Shown here piece by piece: positions 25,698-35,843 of a DNA stretch of 64,000 nucleotides. Both the position numbers and the translations under genes were made by a program. The DNA is from Devosia neptuniae. GTDB taxonomy: Bacteria > Pseudomonadota > Alphaproteobacteria > Rhizobiales > Devosiaceae. Each line of letters opens with the position of its first letter. The first letter of the stretch is position 1. The DNA is taken from positions 4,026,501-4,090,500 of the forward strand of contig NZ_CP104965.1 in the NCBI RefSeq assembly GCF_025452235.1, in the 5' to 3' direction. The notes under the pieces are model-generated. The model searched no databases. It was not told the DNA's origin and saw nothing but the letters and a program-made list of their open reading frames with translations.

Positions 25698-26569
25698 CCG
25701 CGATGACCGAAAGCGCCGTGCGGCGGCGCAGCGTCGACTGGTGGCGCTGGAGCGGGCGGCTATTCCTGGTGCTAGTGCTGGGCTTCACCGTGATGCCGAT
25801 GATCTGGATGATCATCACCTCGCTCAAGACTGGCTTTGCGGCGATGCAATATCCACCGCAATGGTGGCCGGCCGAGCCGACGCTGGAAAACTATACGCGG
25901 CTGCTCGATCCATCAGGCCGCATCGGGCAGGACTTCCTGCACTATTTCTGGAACAGCCTCTGGGTTTCGACCATCACCACGATCCTGGCGGTGGTGGTGG
26001 CGGTGCCGGCGGCCTACGCGTTCTCGCGCTTCCGCTTCCCCGGGCGCAACTTCCTGTTCTTCGCGGTGCTGCTGCGCAACATGTTCCCCGCCGTGGTGTT
26101 CCTCGTGCCGCTCTTCATCCTGATGAAGGCGCTGGGGCTGGTAAATACGCACGGCTCGCTGATCCTGACCTATCTGACCTTCGGCCTGCCGCTGGCGATC
26201 TGGCTGCTCAAGGGTTTTTACGACAATATCCCGATCCAGCTCGAACAGGCGGCCCGCATCGACGGCGCCACGCGGTTCCAGGCCTTCATCTTCATCGTCA
26301 TGCCGCTCTCGACGCCGGGCATCATCGCCACCTCGATCTATAGCTTCATCGGGGCGTGGAACGAATACATCTACGCCTACACCTTCCTCACCAAGCAGTC
26401 GCAGATGACGCTGCCGGTCGGCATCCAGCGCTTCTTTTCGGAGAATGCGACCGACTGGCCCGGCCTGATGGCGGCCACCTTCATCATGAGCGTGCCCGTC
26501 GTCGTGCTGTTCCTCGTCCTGCAAAAATACTTCGTGCGTGCCCTCACCGAAGGCGCCGTCAAACATTAG
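25694..26569 (+). CDS. Sugar ABC transporter permease, MalG/UgpE type
   Basis: Inner-membrane permease of 291 residues with the usual six spans and the EAA loop QLEQAARIDGATRFQAFIFIVMPLSTPG. The stretch GAWNEYIYAYTFLTKQSQMTLPVG is typical of MalG-like subunits. It overlaps the preceding permease and is followed after 9 bp by the ATPase. Confidence 0.9.
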   Translation: MTAMTESAVRRRSVDWWRWSGRLFLVLVLGFTVMPMIWMIITSLKTGFAAMQYPPQWWPAEPTLENYTRLLDPSGRIGQDFLHYFWNSLWVSTITTILAVVVAVPAAYAFSRFRFPGRNFLFFAVLLRNMFPAVVFLVPLFILMKALGLVNTHGSLILTYLTFGLPLAIWLLKGFYDNIPIQLEQAARIDGATRFQAFIFIVMPLSTPGIIATSIYSFIGAWNEYIYAYTFLTKQSQMTLPVGIQRFFSENATDWPGLMAATFIMSVPVVVLFLVLQKYFVRALTEGAVKH

Positions 26570-26578
26570 GAGCCGAAG

Positions 26579-27679
26579 ATGGCCGGGATTGTCCTCGAGC
26601 ACGTCATGAAGACTTACGGCAGCCTGTATGCCGTCAACGATGTCAGTTTCACCGTCAACGACGGCGAATTCGTCGCCCTGGTGGGTCCGTCCGGCTGCGG
26701 CAAGACCACGACGCTCAACCTGATCGCGGGCCTCTTGCCCATGAGTGGCGGCGACATTTCCATTGGCGACCGCGTGGTCAACGATCTCGATCCCAAGGAT
26801 CGCGACATCGCCATGGTGTTCCAGAACTACGCGCTCTACCCGCAGAAGTCGGTCTACAAAAACCTCGCCTTCCCCCTGCAGATGCGCAAGCTGCCCAAGG
26901 CGGAAATCGACCGCAAGGTGCAGGACGCAGCCAAGCTCCTCGACATCACCCACCTGCTCGAACGCAAGCCGCGCGAGCTGTCCGGCGGCCAGCAGCAGCG
27001 CGTCGCCCTCGGCCGCGCGCTGGTGCGCGATCCCGCCGTATTCCTGATGGATGAACCGCTGTCCAATCTGGACGCCAAGCTGCGCGTGCAGATGCGCAGC
27101 GAGATCAAGCGTTTCCATCACAACCTCAACGCAACCGTGGTCTACGTCACCCATGACCAGCTCGAAGCGGTCACCATGGCCGACAAGATGGCGGTGATGA
27201 ATGGCGGCCTGCTGCAGCAATATGACAGCCCGGCCAATGTGTTTGCCCATCCGGTCAACACCTTCGTCGCCAGCTTTGTCGGCAGCCCCGCCATGAGCCT
27301 GATCCCGCTCGAGGTGGTCAGTAAGGGCACAGAGGCGTCGCTGCGCAGCCCCGAGGAGGGCTGGGAGCTGCCGCTGTCGGCGTTCAATGCCCGCAAAGCC
27401 AATGCCTCCAGCAATGGCAAGGTGGTGCTGGGCGCGCGGCACTCGACGCTCAAGCTGCACAAAGCAGCGGCGCCCGGCGCGGTGCCGGGCAAGGTCTATA
27501 CGGTGGAGCCCACCGGCGATGTCACCTTCGCGCAGGTCTTCATCAGCGGCGCGGTGGTCAATATCAGCCTCGATCCCTCCGTCCTCATCGCCCCCGACGA
27601 AAAGGTCTGGGTCGAATTCGACCAGGACCGCATGCACCTGTTCGACGGGGCAAGTACCATGGCCCTCCAGGCCGCCTGA
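26579..27679 (+). CDS. Sugar ABC transporter ATP-binding protein, MalK/UgpC type
   Basis: ATPase of 366 residues: Walker A GPSGCGKTT near residues 36-44, signature ELSGGQQQRVALGRAL, Walker B FLMDEP, H-loop VTHD and a C-terminal TOBE region (VLGARHSTLKL). It closes the transporter set; the dehydratase gene begins 9 bp later, which ties uptake to catabolism in one transcript. Confidence 0.9.
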   Translation: MAGIVLEHVMKTYGSLYAVNDVSFTVNDGEFVALVGPSGCGKTTTLNLIAGLLPMSGGDISIGDRVVNDLDPKDRDIAMVFQNYALYPQKSVYKNLAFPLQMRKLPKAEIDRKVQDAAKLLDITHLLERKPRELSGGQQQRVALGRALVRDPAVFLMDEPLSNLDAKLRVQMRSEIKRFHHNLNATVVYVTHDQLEAVTMADKMAVMNGGLLQQYDSPANVFAHPVNTFVASFVGSPAMSLIPLEVVSKGTEASLRSPEEGWELPLSAFNARKANASSNGKVVLGARHSTLKLHKAAAPGAVPGKVYTVEPTGDVTFAQVFISGAVVNISLDPSVLIAPDEKVWVEFDQDRMHLFDGASTMALQAA

Positions 27680-27688
27680 GTATCATTG

Positions 27689-28843
27689 ATGAAAATCACC
27701 GCCATCATCCCCTACCCCACCTGGGTCGGCATTCGAAACCAGCTCATCGTCAAGGTGGAGACCGACGAGGGCATTTACGGCTGGGGCGAGAGCGGCCTGT
27801 CCGGCCGCGAAAAGGCGGTGGTTGGCGCCATCGAGCATTATCGCGAATTCCTCATCGGGCGCGATCCGATGGCGATTGGCGCGTTGTGGCAGGAAATGTA
27901 TCGCAGCCAGTATTTCGAGGGCGGCCGCGTGCTGACCGCCGCGATTTCGGCCATCGACATCGCCCTGCATGACATCAAGGGCAAGGCGCTGGGCGTGCCG
28001 GTCTATCAATTGCTGGGTGGCAAGCAACGCGACCGCATCCCCACCTTCGCCACCACCAAAGGGCCATGTGGCCCCGAAATGATCGAGCAAGCCCAGGAGC
28101 TGATGGCGCTGGGCTGGAACGCCCTCCGCCTGTTCCCCGCCGACCACGGCAGCAAGAATATCTACGAGCCGCGCCAATCCATCGCCGAGACCGCCAAATG
28201 GTGCATCAAGGCCCGCGAGGCGCTGGGCGAGGAAGTGGTGCTGGGCGTCGATTACCACCATCGCCTGTCGGTGGCCGAAGCCGCCAGCTATTGCCAGAAA
28301 ATGCCCTCCGGGACCCTCGATTTCCTTGAAGAACCGATCCGCGACGAAACGCCCGAAGCCTATGAAGCGCTGCGAAAAATGACCGACGTGCCCTTCGCCA
28401 TTGGCGAGGAATTCGCCAGCAAATGGCAGTTCCTGCCCTATATCGAACGCGACATCCACCAGTTCAACCGGATCGATGTGTGCAATGTCGGCGGCCTGAC
28501 CGAGGCGATGAAGGTCGCCGGCTGGAGCGAGGCGCATTATGTCGACATGATGCCGCACAATCCGCTCGGCCCGATCTGCACGGCAGCCACCATCCACTTC
28601 TCCGCGGCGGTCGCCAATTTCGCCTGGCTCGAAACCCGGGCCTCGCCGGGCGAGCTCTATCACGGCTTCGATGATGCCGGCATTTTCACCAGCCAGCCCC
28701 GCCTCAATGGCGCGGTCTACGACGTCACCGACGCGCCTGGGCTGGGCGTCGAGGTCGATGAGGAGCTGGTCAAAAAACAAAGCTTCAAATTCTGGGAAGC
28801 TCCGCATCTGCGACGCACCGACGGATCAGTCACCAATTGGTAG
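27689..28843 (+). CDS. Galactonate dehydratase-like enolase-superfamily enzyme (third copy)
   Basis: Protein of 384 residues. The metal site is visible in LGVDYHHRLS, FLEEPI and AIGEEF. The DgoD-type catalytic histidine regions are GVDYHH and MMPHNPLGPI. These fit D-galactonate or closely related aldonate dehydratases producing 2-keto-3-deoxy acids. It is co-transcribed with the sugar ABC transporter. The ATG at 27689 was preferred over the adjacent TTG at 27686. Whether the substrate is galactonate itself is uncertain. Confidence 0.82.
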   Translation: MKITAIIPYPTWVGIRNQLIVKVETDEGIYGWGESGLSGREKAVVGAIEHYREFLIGRDPMAIGALWQEMYRSQYFEGGRVLTAAISAIDIALHDIKGKALGVPVYQLLGGKQRDRIPTFATTKGPCGPEMIEQAQELMALGWNALRLFPADHGSKNIYEPRQSIAETAKWCIKAREALGEEVVLGVDYHHRLSVAEAASYCQKMPSGTLDFLEEPIRDETPEAYEALRKMTDVPFAIGEEFASKWQFLPYIERDIHQFNRIDVCNVGGLTEAMKVAGWSEAHYVDMMPHNPLGPICTAATIHFSAAVANFAWLETRASPGELYHGFDDAGIFTSQPRLNGAVYDVTDAPGLGVEVDEELVKKQSFKFWEAPHLRRTDGSVTNW

Positions 28844-28891
28844 GCGCAAGATGAAGTGGCGTTTCGTGGACCGGGGGAGCCCCGATCCAGT

Positions 28892-29004
28892 CCCCTCCCC
28901 CTTGAGGGGAGGGCTAGGGTGGGGGTGTCGTACCCTTCGCAAACTCCATGTTGGTGGATAGTCCGACACCCCCACCCTCAATCCCTCCCCTCAAGGGGGA
29001 GGGA
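28892..29004. repeat. Long palindromic repeat, GGGGGAGG family
   Basis: Outer CCCTCCCCCTTGAGGGGAGG and its right-hand complement enclose complementary TAGGGTGGGGGTGTCG and CCGACACCCCCACCCT arms. It has the same architecture as the element at 7070-7206 and lies between the dehydratase and aldolase genes. Confidence 0.85.
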
Positions 29005-29074
29005 GGCATATCGCGGCTCACCAAGCGCCGTTCAAACTGAATATTGATTGGCCGTAGAGGCAGAGGAGATTTTC

Positions 29075-29821
29075 ATGACGCACACACCCGGCATTACCCG
29101 CCCATCCAAGGACATTATCGCGGCGCTCAAGGATATCGGCTCGGCCACGGTCGCCGGTACGCTGGGCCATATGGGCATTCGTAACCCGCATATTCAGGGG
29201 CCGGTCAGCTCCAATCCGGGCAAATCGATCGTCGGCCCGGCGCTGACCCTGCAATTCATGCCCAAGCGCGAGGACCTCTACGGCGATGGCGAATATGCCG
29301 ACCCCGAAAAGCAGCTCCACCGTCATGTCCTCTACCACGTCGAGGAAGGCGACATCGTCGTGGTCGATGCGCGCGGCGACATGACGGCCGGCGTGTTCGG
29401 CGACATGATGAGCACCTATTTCAAGGGCCGCGGCGGCGCCGGGATGATCATTGACGGGTGCCTCCGCGATTACCCCAATCTCAAAAAGCTCGACCTGCCG
29501 CTGTGGGTGCGCGGCTGGACGCCCAATTTCCACACCCAGACCGGGTTGATGCCCTTTGCCGTCAATGTGCCGATCGCCTGTGGCGGGGTCACCGTCATTC
29601 CCGGTGATATCATCGTGGCCGATGACGATGGCGCCGTCGTGCTGCCGGTGGCGCTGGCGGCCGAGGTGATCGCCAAATCGGCCGAGCATCACGAATGGGA
29701 AGATTTCTCCCGCATGAAGCTGATGGAAGGCGCGCCGCTACAGCGCTATTATCCGCTCCATGCCGATGCGCGCGAGGAATACGAGGCCTGGCGCCAGCTC
29801 AACCCGGTCAAACATTCCTGA
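29075..29821 (+). CDS. RraA-family aldolase (HMG/CHA aldolase-like)
   Basis: Protein of 248 residues in the RraA/4-hydroxy-4-methyl-2-oxoglutarate aldolase family. The phosphate/keto-acid loop EEGDIVVVDARGDMTAGVFGDMM is followed by IDGCLRDYPNL, with the Arg-Asp pair that binds the divalent metal and substrate. Such class II aldolases split keto acids into pyruvate and an aldehyde or acid, a natural next step after the sugar acid dehydratases. The ATG at 29075 follows GAGGAG. The repeat upstream may reduce co-transcription with the transporter genes. Confidence 0.82.
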   Translation: MTHTPGITRPSKDIIAALKDIGSATVAGTLGHMGIRNPHIQGPVSSNPGKSIVGPALTLQFMPKREDLYGDGEYADPEKQLHRHVLYHVEEGDIVVVDARGDMTAGVFGDMMSTYFKGRGGAGMIIDGCLRDYPNLKKLDLPLWVRGWTPNFHTQTGLMPFAVNVPIACGGVTVIPGDIIVADDDGAVVLPVALAAEVIAKSAEHHEWEDFSRMKLMEGAPLQRYYPLHADAREEYEAWRQLNPVKHS

Positions 29822-29888
29822 CAAGCCCCGCCCTTCCCGCCGGCCCCTGATCCGCGCTACAAGCCCTCGCACTTGCGAAGGTCTTGTT

Positions 29889-30422
29889 ATGGTGATGCGT
29901 TTGCTGGCCGCTCTTGTCGTGGCGCTCTTTGCCCTGCCGGTTCAGGCGCAACAGGCCGATCTGCTGGACCAGGCCATTGCCGATGCAACCCACACCTTCG
30001 AGCGCGCCCTGCCCCAGTTGGGCGCGACCATGATGGGCGTCGATACGTCAGCCTATGGCGATGCGCTCAAGGCGCGGCGATTTCATTCGGCGCGAACCGG
30101 CAGCGCGCGTGACGTGATCTTCGTCATCGAGGACAGCGAAAAAGGCTCCTGCGCCAAATTCGCCGCCTATGTGGCTGGGGTCGCCAATAGCGACGCCGCG
30201 CATATGTTCCTCTGCCCGCAATTCTTCACGCCGGGCGCCGACCTGCTGCGCGAAACCACGATCCTGCACGAAATGGTGCACGTGGTGACCGGCACCGATG
30301 AATGTCAGGCCATGGCCTATACCGCGCAGGTGCAGATGCTGGCCCGGGGCAGTTTTGTGCCGGTGGCGCGGTATTGGAAGGACAATGGATGTGCTGGTTC
30401 ACGGTATAGACTGCCGGATTAA
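29889..30422 (+). CDS. Small secreted aspzincin-like metalloprotease homologue
   Basis: Protein of 177 residues with a signal peptide (MVMRLLAALVVALFALPVQAQ). HEMVH at 127-131 is an HExxH zinc motif, and GTDECQAMAY begins four residues later, similar to the GTxDxxYG motif of M35/aspzincin peptidases, where the Asp is the third ligand. It is shorter than typical deuterolysins. Two to four cysteines could form disulfides. It has no operon partner: a repeat lies after it and a sugar acid aldolase before it. Function as a lytic enzyme is inferred only. Confidence 0.6.
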   Translation: MVMRLLAALVVALFALPVQAQQADLLDQAIADATHTFERALPQLGATMMGVDTSAYGDALKARRFHSARTGSARDVIFVIEDSEKGSCAKFAAYVAGVANSDAAHMFLCPQFFTPGADLLRETTILHEMVHVVTGTDECQAMAYTAQVQMLARGSFVPVARYWKDNGCAGSRYRLPD

Positions 30423-30460
30423 AGACCCCAGAAATCCTCCCTCGCGCTCCTCACCACAGT

Positions 30461-30538
30461 GTCATTCCCGCGAAAGCGGGAACCTCTGTTTTGGATGCAA
30501 GGGAAGGAAACGGAGGTTCCCGCTTTCGCGGGAATGAC
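30461..30538. repeat. Palindromic repeat, GTCATTCCCGCG family (second copy)
   Basis: GTCATTCCCGCGAAAGCGGG at the left and its complement at the right end (to 30538), with CCTCTGTTT and AAACGGAGG inside. It is nearly identical in both arms to 10213-10290, so the two are copies of one dispersed element. It lies between convergent genes. Confidence 0.9.
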
Positions 30539-30567
30539 ACCGTGGAGGTTGGGAATATGTGCCCCCC

Positions 30568-31472
30568 TCAAGCCACGTGATGCGCCGTCCCCAGGCTCCC
30601 GGTCCCACCCGTCGCCTGCACCGATCGCGACCCTGCCTCAATCGCTGCAGCCAGGCACACATCCATCGCCGCGCCATCCAGCCAGGCATGCAAGAACCCG
30701 GCATTGAACGCGTCGCCGGCGCCCGTCGTATCCACCACCTCGACCGCTGGCGTAGAGCGCTGGATGACCTGCCCACCCATTGCCAGGATCGCACCATCGC
30801 CACCGCATTTGAGCGCCACCACCGGGAAATGCCGCGCCAGCCGCGCCAGTGCCTCCTCCGGCGCCTCGCAATGCGTCAGCGCCCGCGCCTCTTCCAGATT
30901 GGGCAGGAACACATCGACCCCGGCCGCGCGCTCGAAAAACATCGGGTCCTTGATCAGCTCGGCATCCCAGCTCGGATCGAGCGACACCGTCAGCCCACGC
31001 GTCTTGGCCGCTGCGACAGCCGTGGGGATTTCATGCAACGTGGCATATTCGGCAATGTGCAGATGCCCCGCCTCATTCCAGTCCAGCGCCTGATCAAACG
31101 TGGCCGGCAGAGCATGCCCCGCCCGCCGCGAGAGGAATGCGCGTTCTTCCTGCTGCACCATAACCACGGTCACCTGCGGTCCCGCCGATGGATGCCGGTC
31201 GAGAAACCGCAAATCGATGCCCAAAGCATCGATCTGCCCCTCCAGCGCGTTCGACACCGCATCGGTGCCGAAGCGGGCCAGCAGCACGGTTGAGCGGCCC
31301 AGCGCCACGGCATGCGCGGCCGTGATCAGGGCGCCGCCGCCGGGCGTGATGGTAAAATCCCGGGCGAACAGTTCGCGCCCGAGTTCGGGCATGGCGTCCA
31401 ATCCGTTGAACACCATGTCGCAATAAATGCGGCCCAGGCTCAGCATGGCCTGGCCGCGCGATTGTGTCGAAG

Positions 31473-31476
<4 letters not shown>
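30568..31476 (-). CDS. PfkB-family carbohydrate kinase
   Basis: Kinase of 302 residues. The PfkB signature DTTGAGDAFNAGFLHAWL is near residue 255, with the anion hole and catalytic Asp, and the N-terminal GGGALITAAHAVALG marks the substrate side. The family phosphorylates sugars, nucleosides or fructosamines. It is the last gene of the ROK-linked ABC operon, overlapping the ATPase gene by 4 bp, so its substrate is probably released by the lyase or deacetylase. The substrate is unknown. Confidence 0.85.
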
Positions 31477-32536
<1,060 letters not shown>

Positions 32537-32537
<1 letters not shown>

Positions 32538-34045
32538 CAGGCATTTCCCTTCAATGCGTCGAAACGCTGTTTGAGCTGCTGCGCAGCTGCGGCTTCGCGC
32601 TGCATAAGTGTGTGAAGGCGAGCGGCAAATTCCCTGCCGCGCGTCTGGTAACCGGCAATGGCCGCTTCGAGCGGGGCGGGCGCCGGGCCCCCGAAGCGGG
32701 TGCGCACGGCAACGAAATATTCGGGCGACACCAGTTCGGCGAAGGTCGCTGCGTCGATCGTGGTCTTGCGGCCGGTGGCTTTTTCAAAAGCCGCCAGGAA
32801 GGGCGCATAGCCGTCGCTGACCAGATCGCCTTCCATGGCCACCACGGCCCGCGCCACTGCGGCGGCGATTTCATGGCCTTCCCGGAATGACAGGCCTTCG
32901 CGGCGCACCAAGCTATCGGCCAGCTCGGTAATGGTGATGCAGGAGCGCCGGATGTTGTTGGCCACCCGCGCCGGATCGACCTTGATCTGGGCGACCAAAG
33001 CCGCCAGCAGGTCGAGCACCCGCTCGGCGCTGTCAAAGGCCTGATAGCCCATGGATTGGGTTTCGCCTTCGCTGTCGTTCATGTCGGTGAACGGCGTGTT
33101 GTGCATGATGTCGAGCATGGCCCGCGCCCGCCCGAAGGTCTGGCTCGCCAGATGGCGCAGATGCTCGATCGGCACCGGATTGCGCTTTTGCGGCATGATG
33201 GAGGAGATCTGCACCAGCGCATTGGGCACGTAGATCTGCCCGACCTCGAAGCTGGTCCAGAATTGCAAATCCTGGATCGGCCGCCCCAGATGCAGGAACA
33301 TCAGCTCAAGCGCACCATAGGTCGCGGTGATGTAGTCCACCGCCGCGATGCAGCTATAGGAGTTCTGCAGCGGCGCAGCAAAGCCCAGCAGTTCGGCAAC
33401 GCGCGCCCGGTCAGTGGCAAAGCCCGACGTGGTAATAGCGGCCGCGCCCATGGGCGACAGGTCGACAATCCCGTAGGCTTCGAACAGCCGGTCGATATCG
33501 CGCGCCAGCACCTCGATCACCGCCGACAGGTAATGCCCGAACGTGGTCGGCTGCGCCGGCTGGCCGTGGGTATAGGCAACGATCAGCGTAGCCTTTTCCC
33601 GTTCGGCAGCCGCCACCAGCGCCTCGTGCAAGGCCAGCGCCTTGCCGATCAGCACATCGAGCCGCGCCTTGAGCCCCAGCTTGAACAGGGTGTGGTCGAT
33701 ATCGTTGCGCGACCGCGCCGTATGCAAGCGCCCGGCCAGATCGGGGCCGAGGCGCTTTTTGAGTTCCTTTTCGATGAGGAAGAAGAAGTCCTCGACCTCC
33801 CCGGTATAGACCAGCGTCGTGGGGTCCACCTCGGCATCGATGGCCTCGAGCGCGCCGGCGATCTTGCCGGCCTGATCGGCATTCAGAATGCCGGTTTCGG
33901 CCAGCATCACCAGATGGGCGCGGTCGACGGCGCGGAAGGCCGCGACATGGTGGTTCTTGGCGCCATCGAACAGCGGGCGCAGCACGGTTTCCTTATAGAC
34001 GGGATCGGGGAAAACCGAGCTATCGGTCAATCTTGGATCGGTCAT
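32537..34045 (-). CDS. Argininosuccinate lyase-like C-N lyase (catabolic paralogue)
   Basis: Protein of 502 residues in the fumarase/aspartase/ASL superfamily. THGQPAQPTTFGHYLSA carries the conserved His region, and SSIMPQKRNP is the flexible signature loop with the catalytic Ser. These enzymes cleave a C-N bond by elimination and often release fumarate. It is somewhat longer than typical ArgH (about 460), and its place between permease and ATPase genes speaks for catabolism of an imported N-succinyl-type or related amine rather than arginine synthesis. EDDS lyases are known catabolic members of this group. The substrate is inferred. Confidence 0.82.
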
Positions 34046-34048
34046 GAT

Positions 34049-34903
34049 CTACCCCTTGAGCCCGGCAAGCATGACGCCGCGCACGATGAAGCGTTGCAGC
34101 ACGAGGAACACCAGCAGCGTGGGAATAGTGGCCAGCGCCGCGCCGGTCATGATCATTTCCCACTTGATGGATTGCTCGACGGCAAAGCTCGAGAGACCCA
34201 CCGGCAGCGTGTAGAGTTCCTTGGACGTGGTCACGATCAGCGGCCAGAAAAAGGCCGTCCAATTGCCGAGGAAGGTGAAAATGGCGAGTGCCGAAATGGC
34301 CGGGACCACCATGGGCATGGCGATCTTCCACCAGATGGTGAATTCGTTGAGCCCATCAACCCGCGCGGCTTCCAGGAAGTCATTAGGCACGGTTTCAAAG
34401 AACTGCTTCATCAGGAAGGTGCCGAAGGCCGTCATCATGCCGGGGAACATGATGCCCCAATAGGTGTCGAGCCAACCGAGCTGGCTGCTCATCAGATACC
34501 AGGGGATCACCAGCATTTCGGTGGGGATCATCAGCGTCGAGAGAATGGCCAGGAAGATGAAATAGCGGCCGCGGAACTCGAATTTGGCCAGCGTGTAACC
34601 GACCAGGCTATCGAAGAACACGTTGGACACGGTGACGGTCAGCGCGATGAAGGTGGAGTTGAAGAACCACCGCATGAAGCGCCCATCGCCCAGCACCTTG
34701 AGATAATTGTCGAAGGTAGGCGCCGCCGGGATCAGGCGCAGGTCATAGACCTGCCCCGCCGTCTTGAGCGAGGTCGAGAACATGAACAGCAGCGGGGTGA
34801 CCATGATCAGCCCGCCGATCAGCAGGATGGTCCAGGCGATGATCCGGCCGGGGCGAATATCAAGTCGGTTGGCACGCAGCTCGGTCGAGGGCATGGCGGT
34901 CAT
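34049..34903 (-). CDS. ABC transporter permease, MalG/UgpE type
   Basis: Inner-membrane permease of 284 residues with six spans and the EAA loop NDFLEAARVDGLNEFTIWWKIAMPMVVPA. The run MIPTEMLVIPWYLM is typical of the family. It overlaps the upstream permease by 4 bp and precedes the lyase gene by 3 bp. Confidence 0.9.
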   Translation of the reverse strand: MTAMPSTELRANRLDIRPGRIIAWTILLIGGLIMVTPLLFMFSTSLKTAGQVYDLRLIPAAPTFDNYLKVLGDGRFMRWFFNSTFIALTVTVSNVFFDSLVGYTLAKFEFRGRYFIFLAILSTLMIPTEMLVIPWYLMSSQLGWLDTYWGIMFPGMMTAFGTFLMKQFFETVPNDFLEAARVDGLNEFTIWWKIAMPMVVPAISALAIFTFLGNWTAFFWPLIVTTSKELYTLPVGLSSFAVEQSIKWEMIMTGAALATIPTLLVFLVLQRFIVRGVMLAGLKG

Positions 34904-35832
34904 TTCTTTTCCCTCATGATCCAGAGCTGCAGCAGCGAGACGGCGAGCAGGATGGAGAACAGCACCACCGTTTGGGCCGCGGCATAGCCCATCTGGTAGG
35001 ATGAAAACGCGGTCTGATAGATCATGAGCACCAGCGGCTTGGTCGCGTTGAGCGGCCCGCCCGGATCATTGGTGGTCATGTTGTAGACCTGGTCGAAAAT
35101 GCGCAGGAAGCCGATGGAGGAGAACACCACGAGGAACACTGTGGTGGGCTTGAGCAGCGGAATGGTGATCTTGCGCAGGATGGCCCATTCGCCCAGCCCA
35201 TCAATCCGCGCCGCCTCGTAAAAGGTCGAGGGAATGGCGCGCAGGCCGGCCATGAAGATGATGATCTGAAAGCCAAGCCCGGCCCAGATGGCGGGCACCA
35301 GCACGGTGGGCAGCGCCTGCACGGTCGAGCGCAGGAACGGTTGCTGGGCGATGCCGAGCGAACCCAACATGCCATTGATCACCCCGATGGGCACCGGCTG
35401 ATAGAACCAGCGCCATACCCAGCCCATGGCCGCCGCCGTGGTGAGGAAAGGCAAAAAATACAGCGCTCGGATAAAGCCGTGCATGAAGCGGACGCGATCG
35501 AGATAGAAGGCGATCACGAAGGACAGGACCAGGCTGAGCGGCGTGCCGATCAGCAGGTAGAGAAAGGTGTTCTGGAAAACCTTCCAGAACACGGGATCGG
35601 CAAACATTTTCTGGTAGTTGGCCAGGCCGATGAAATTGGCCGGGCGCAGCAGGTCCCAATCGGTCAGGGATAACCAGAACGCCTGCAGCGTCGGATAGAA
35701 CCTTATGCCCGCATAGAACAGGATCGGCAGGGCCAGAAATGTCCAGGCCCAGATGACCCGCTTCGTCTTGATGCTGAAACGGTCCCAGAGGCGGCCGCGG
35801 GCCGCCTCCCCCGTGATGGTGTCCGACGTCAT
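34900..35832 (-). CDS. ABC transporter permease, MalF/UgpA type
   Basis: Inner-membrane permease of 310 residues. After a ~30-residue cytoplasmic tail come six spans; the EAA loop is STFYEAARIDGLGEWAILRKITIPLLKPT, and the last part (GYAAAQTVVLFSILLAVSLLQL) matches UgpA-like subunits. It lies 11 bp after the binding-protein gene. Confidence 0.9.
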   Translation of the reverse strand: MTSDTITGEAARGRLWDRFSIKTKRVIWAWTFLALPILFYAGIRFYPTLQAFWLSLTDWDLLRPANFIGLANYQKMFADPVFWKVFQNTFLYLLIGTPLSLVLSFVIAFYLDRVRFMHGFIRALYFLPFLTTAAAMGWVWRWFYQPVPIGVINGMLGSLGIAQQPFLRSTVQALPTVLVPAIWAGLGFQIIIFMAGLRAIPSTFYEAARIDGLGEWAILRKITIPLLKPTTVFLVVFSSIGFLRIFDQVYNMTTNDPGGPLNATKPLVLMIYQTAFSSYQMGYAAAQTVVLFSILLAVSLLQLWIMREKK

Positions 35833-35843
35833 GTCGTCGCTTC

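Noticed and set aside
10213..30538. CRISPR array from the repeated GTCATTCCCGCG elements
   Set aside because: Just two copies 20 kb apart, each an inverted repeat rather than regularly spaced direct repeats; no cas genes.
33056..34987. 643-residue open frame on the plus strand
   Set aside because: It is the antisense shadow of the lyase and permease genes; composition is Gly/His/Asp/Arg-rich without any domain pattern, as expected of antisense frames in GC-rich DNA.
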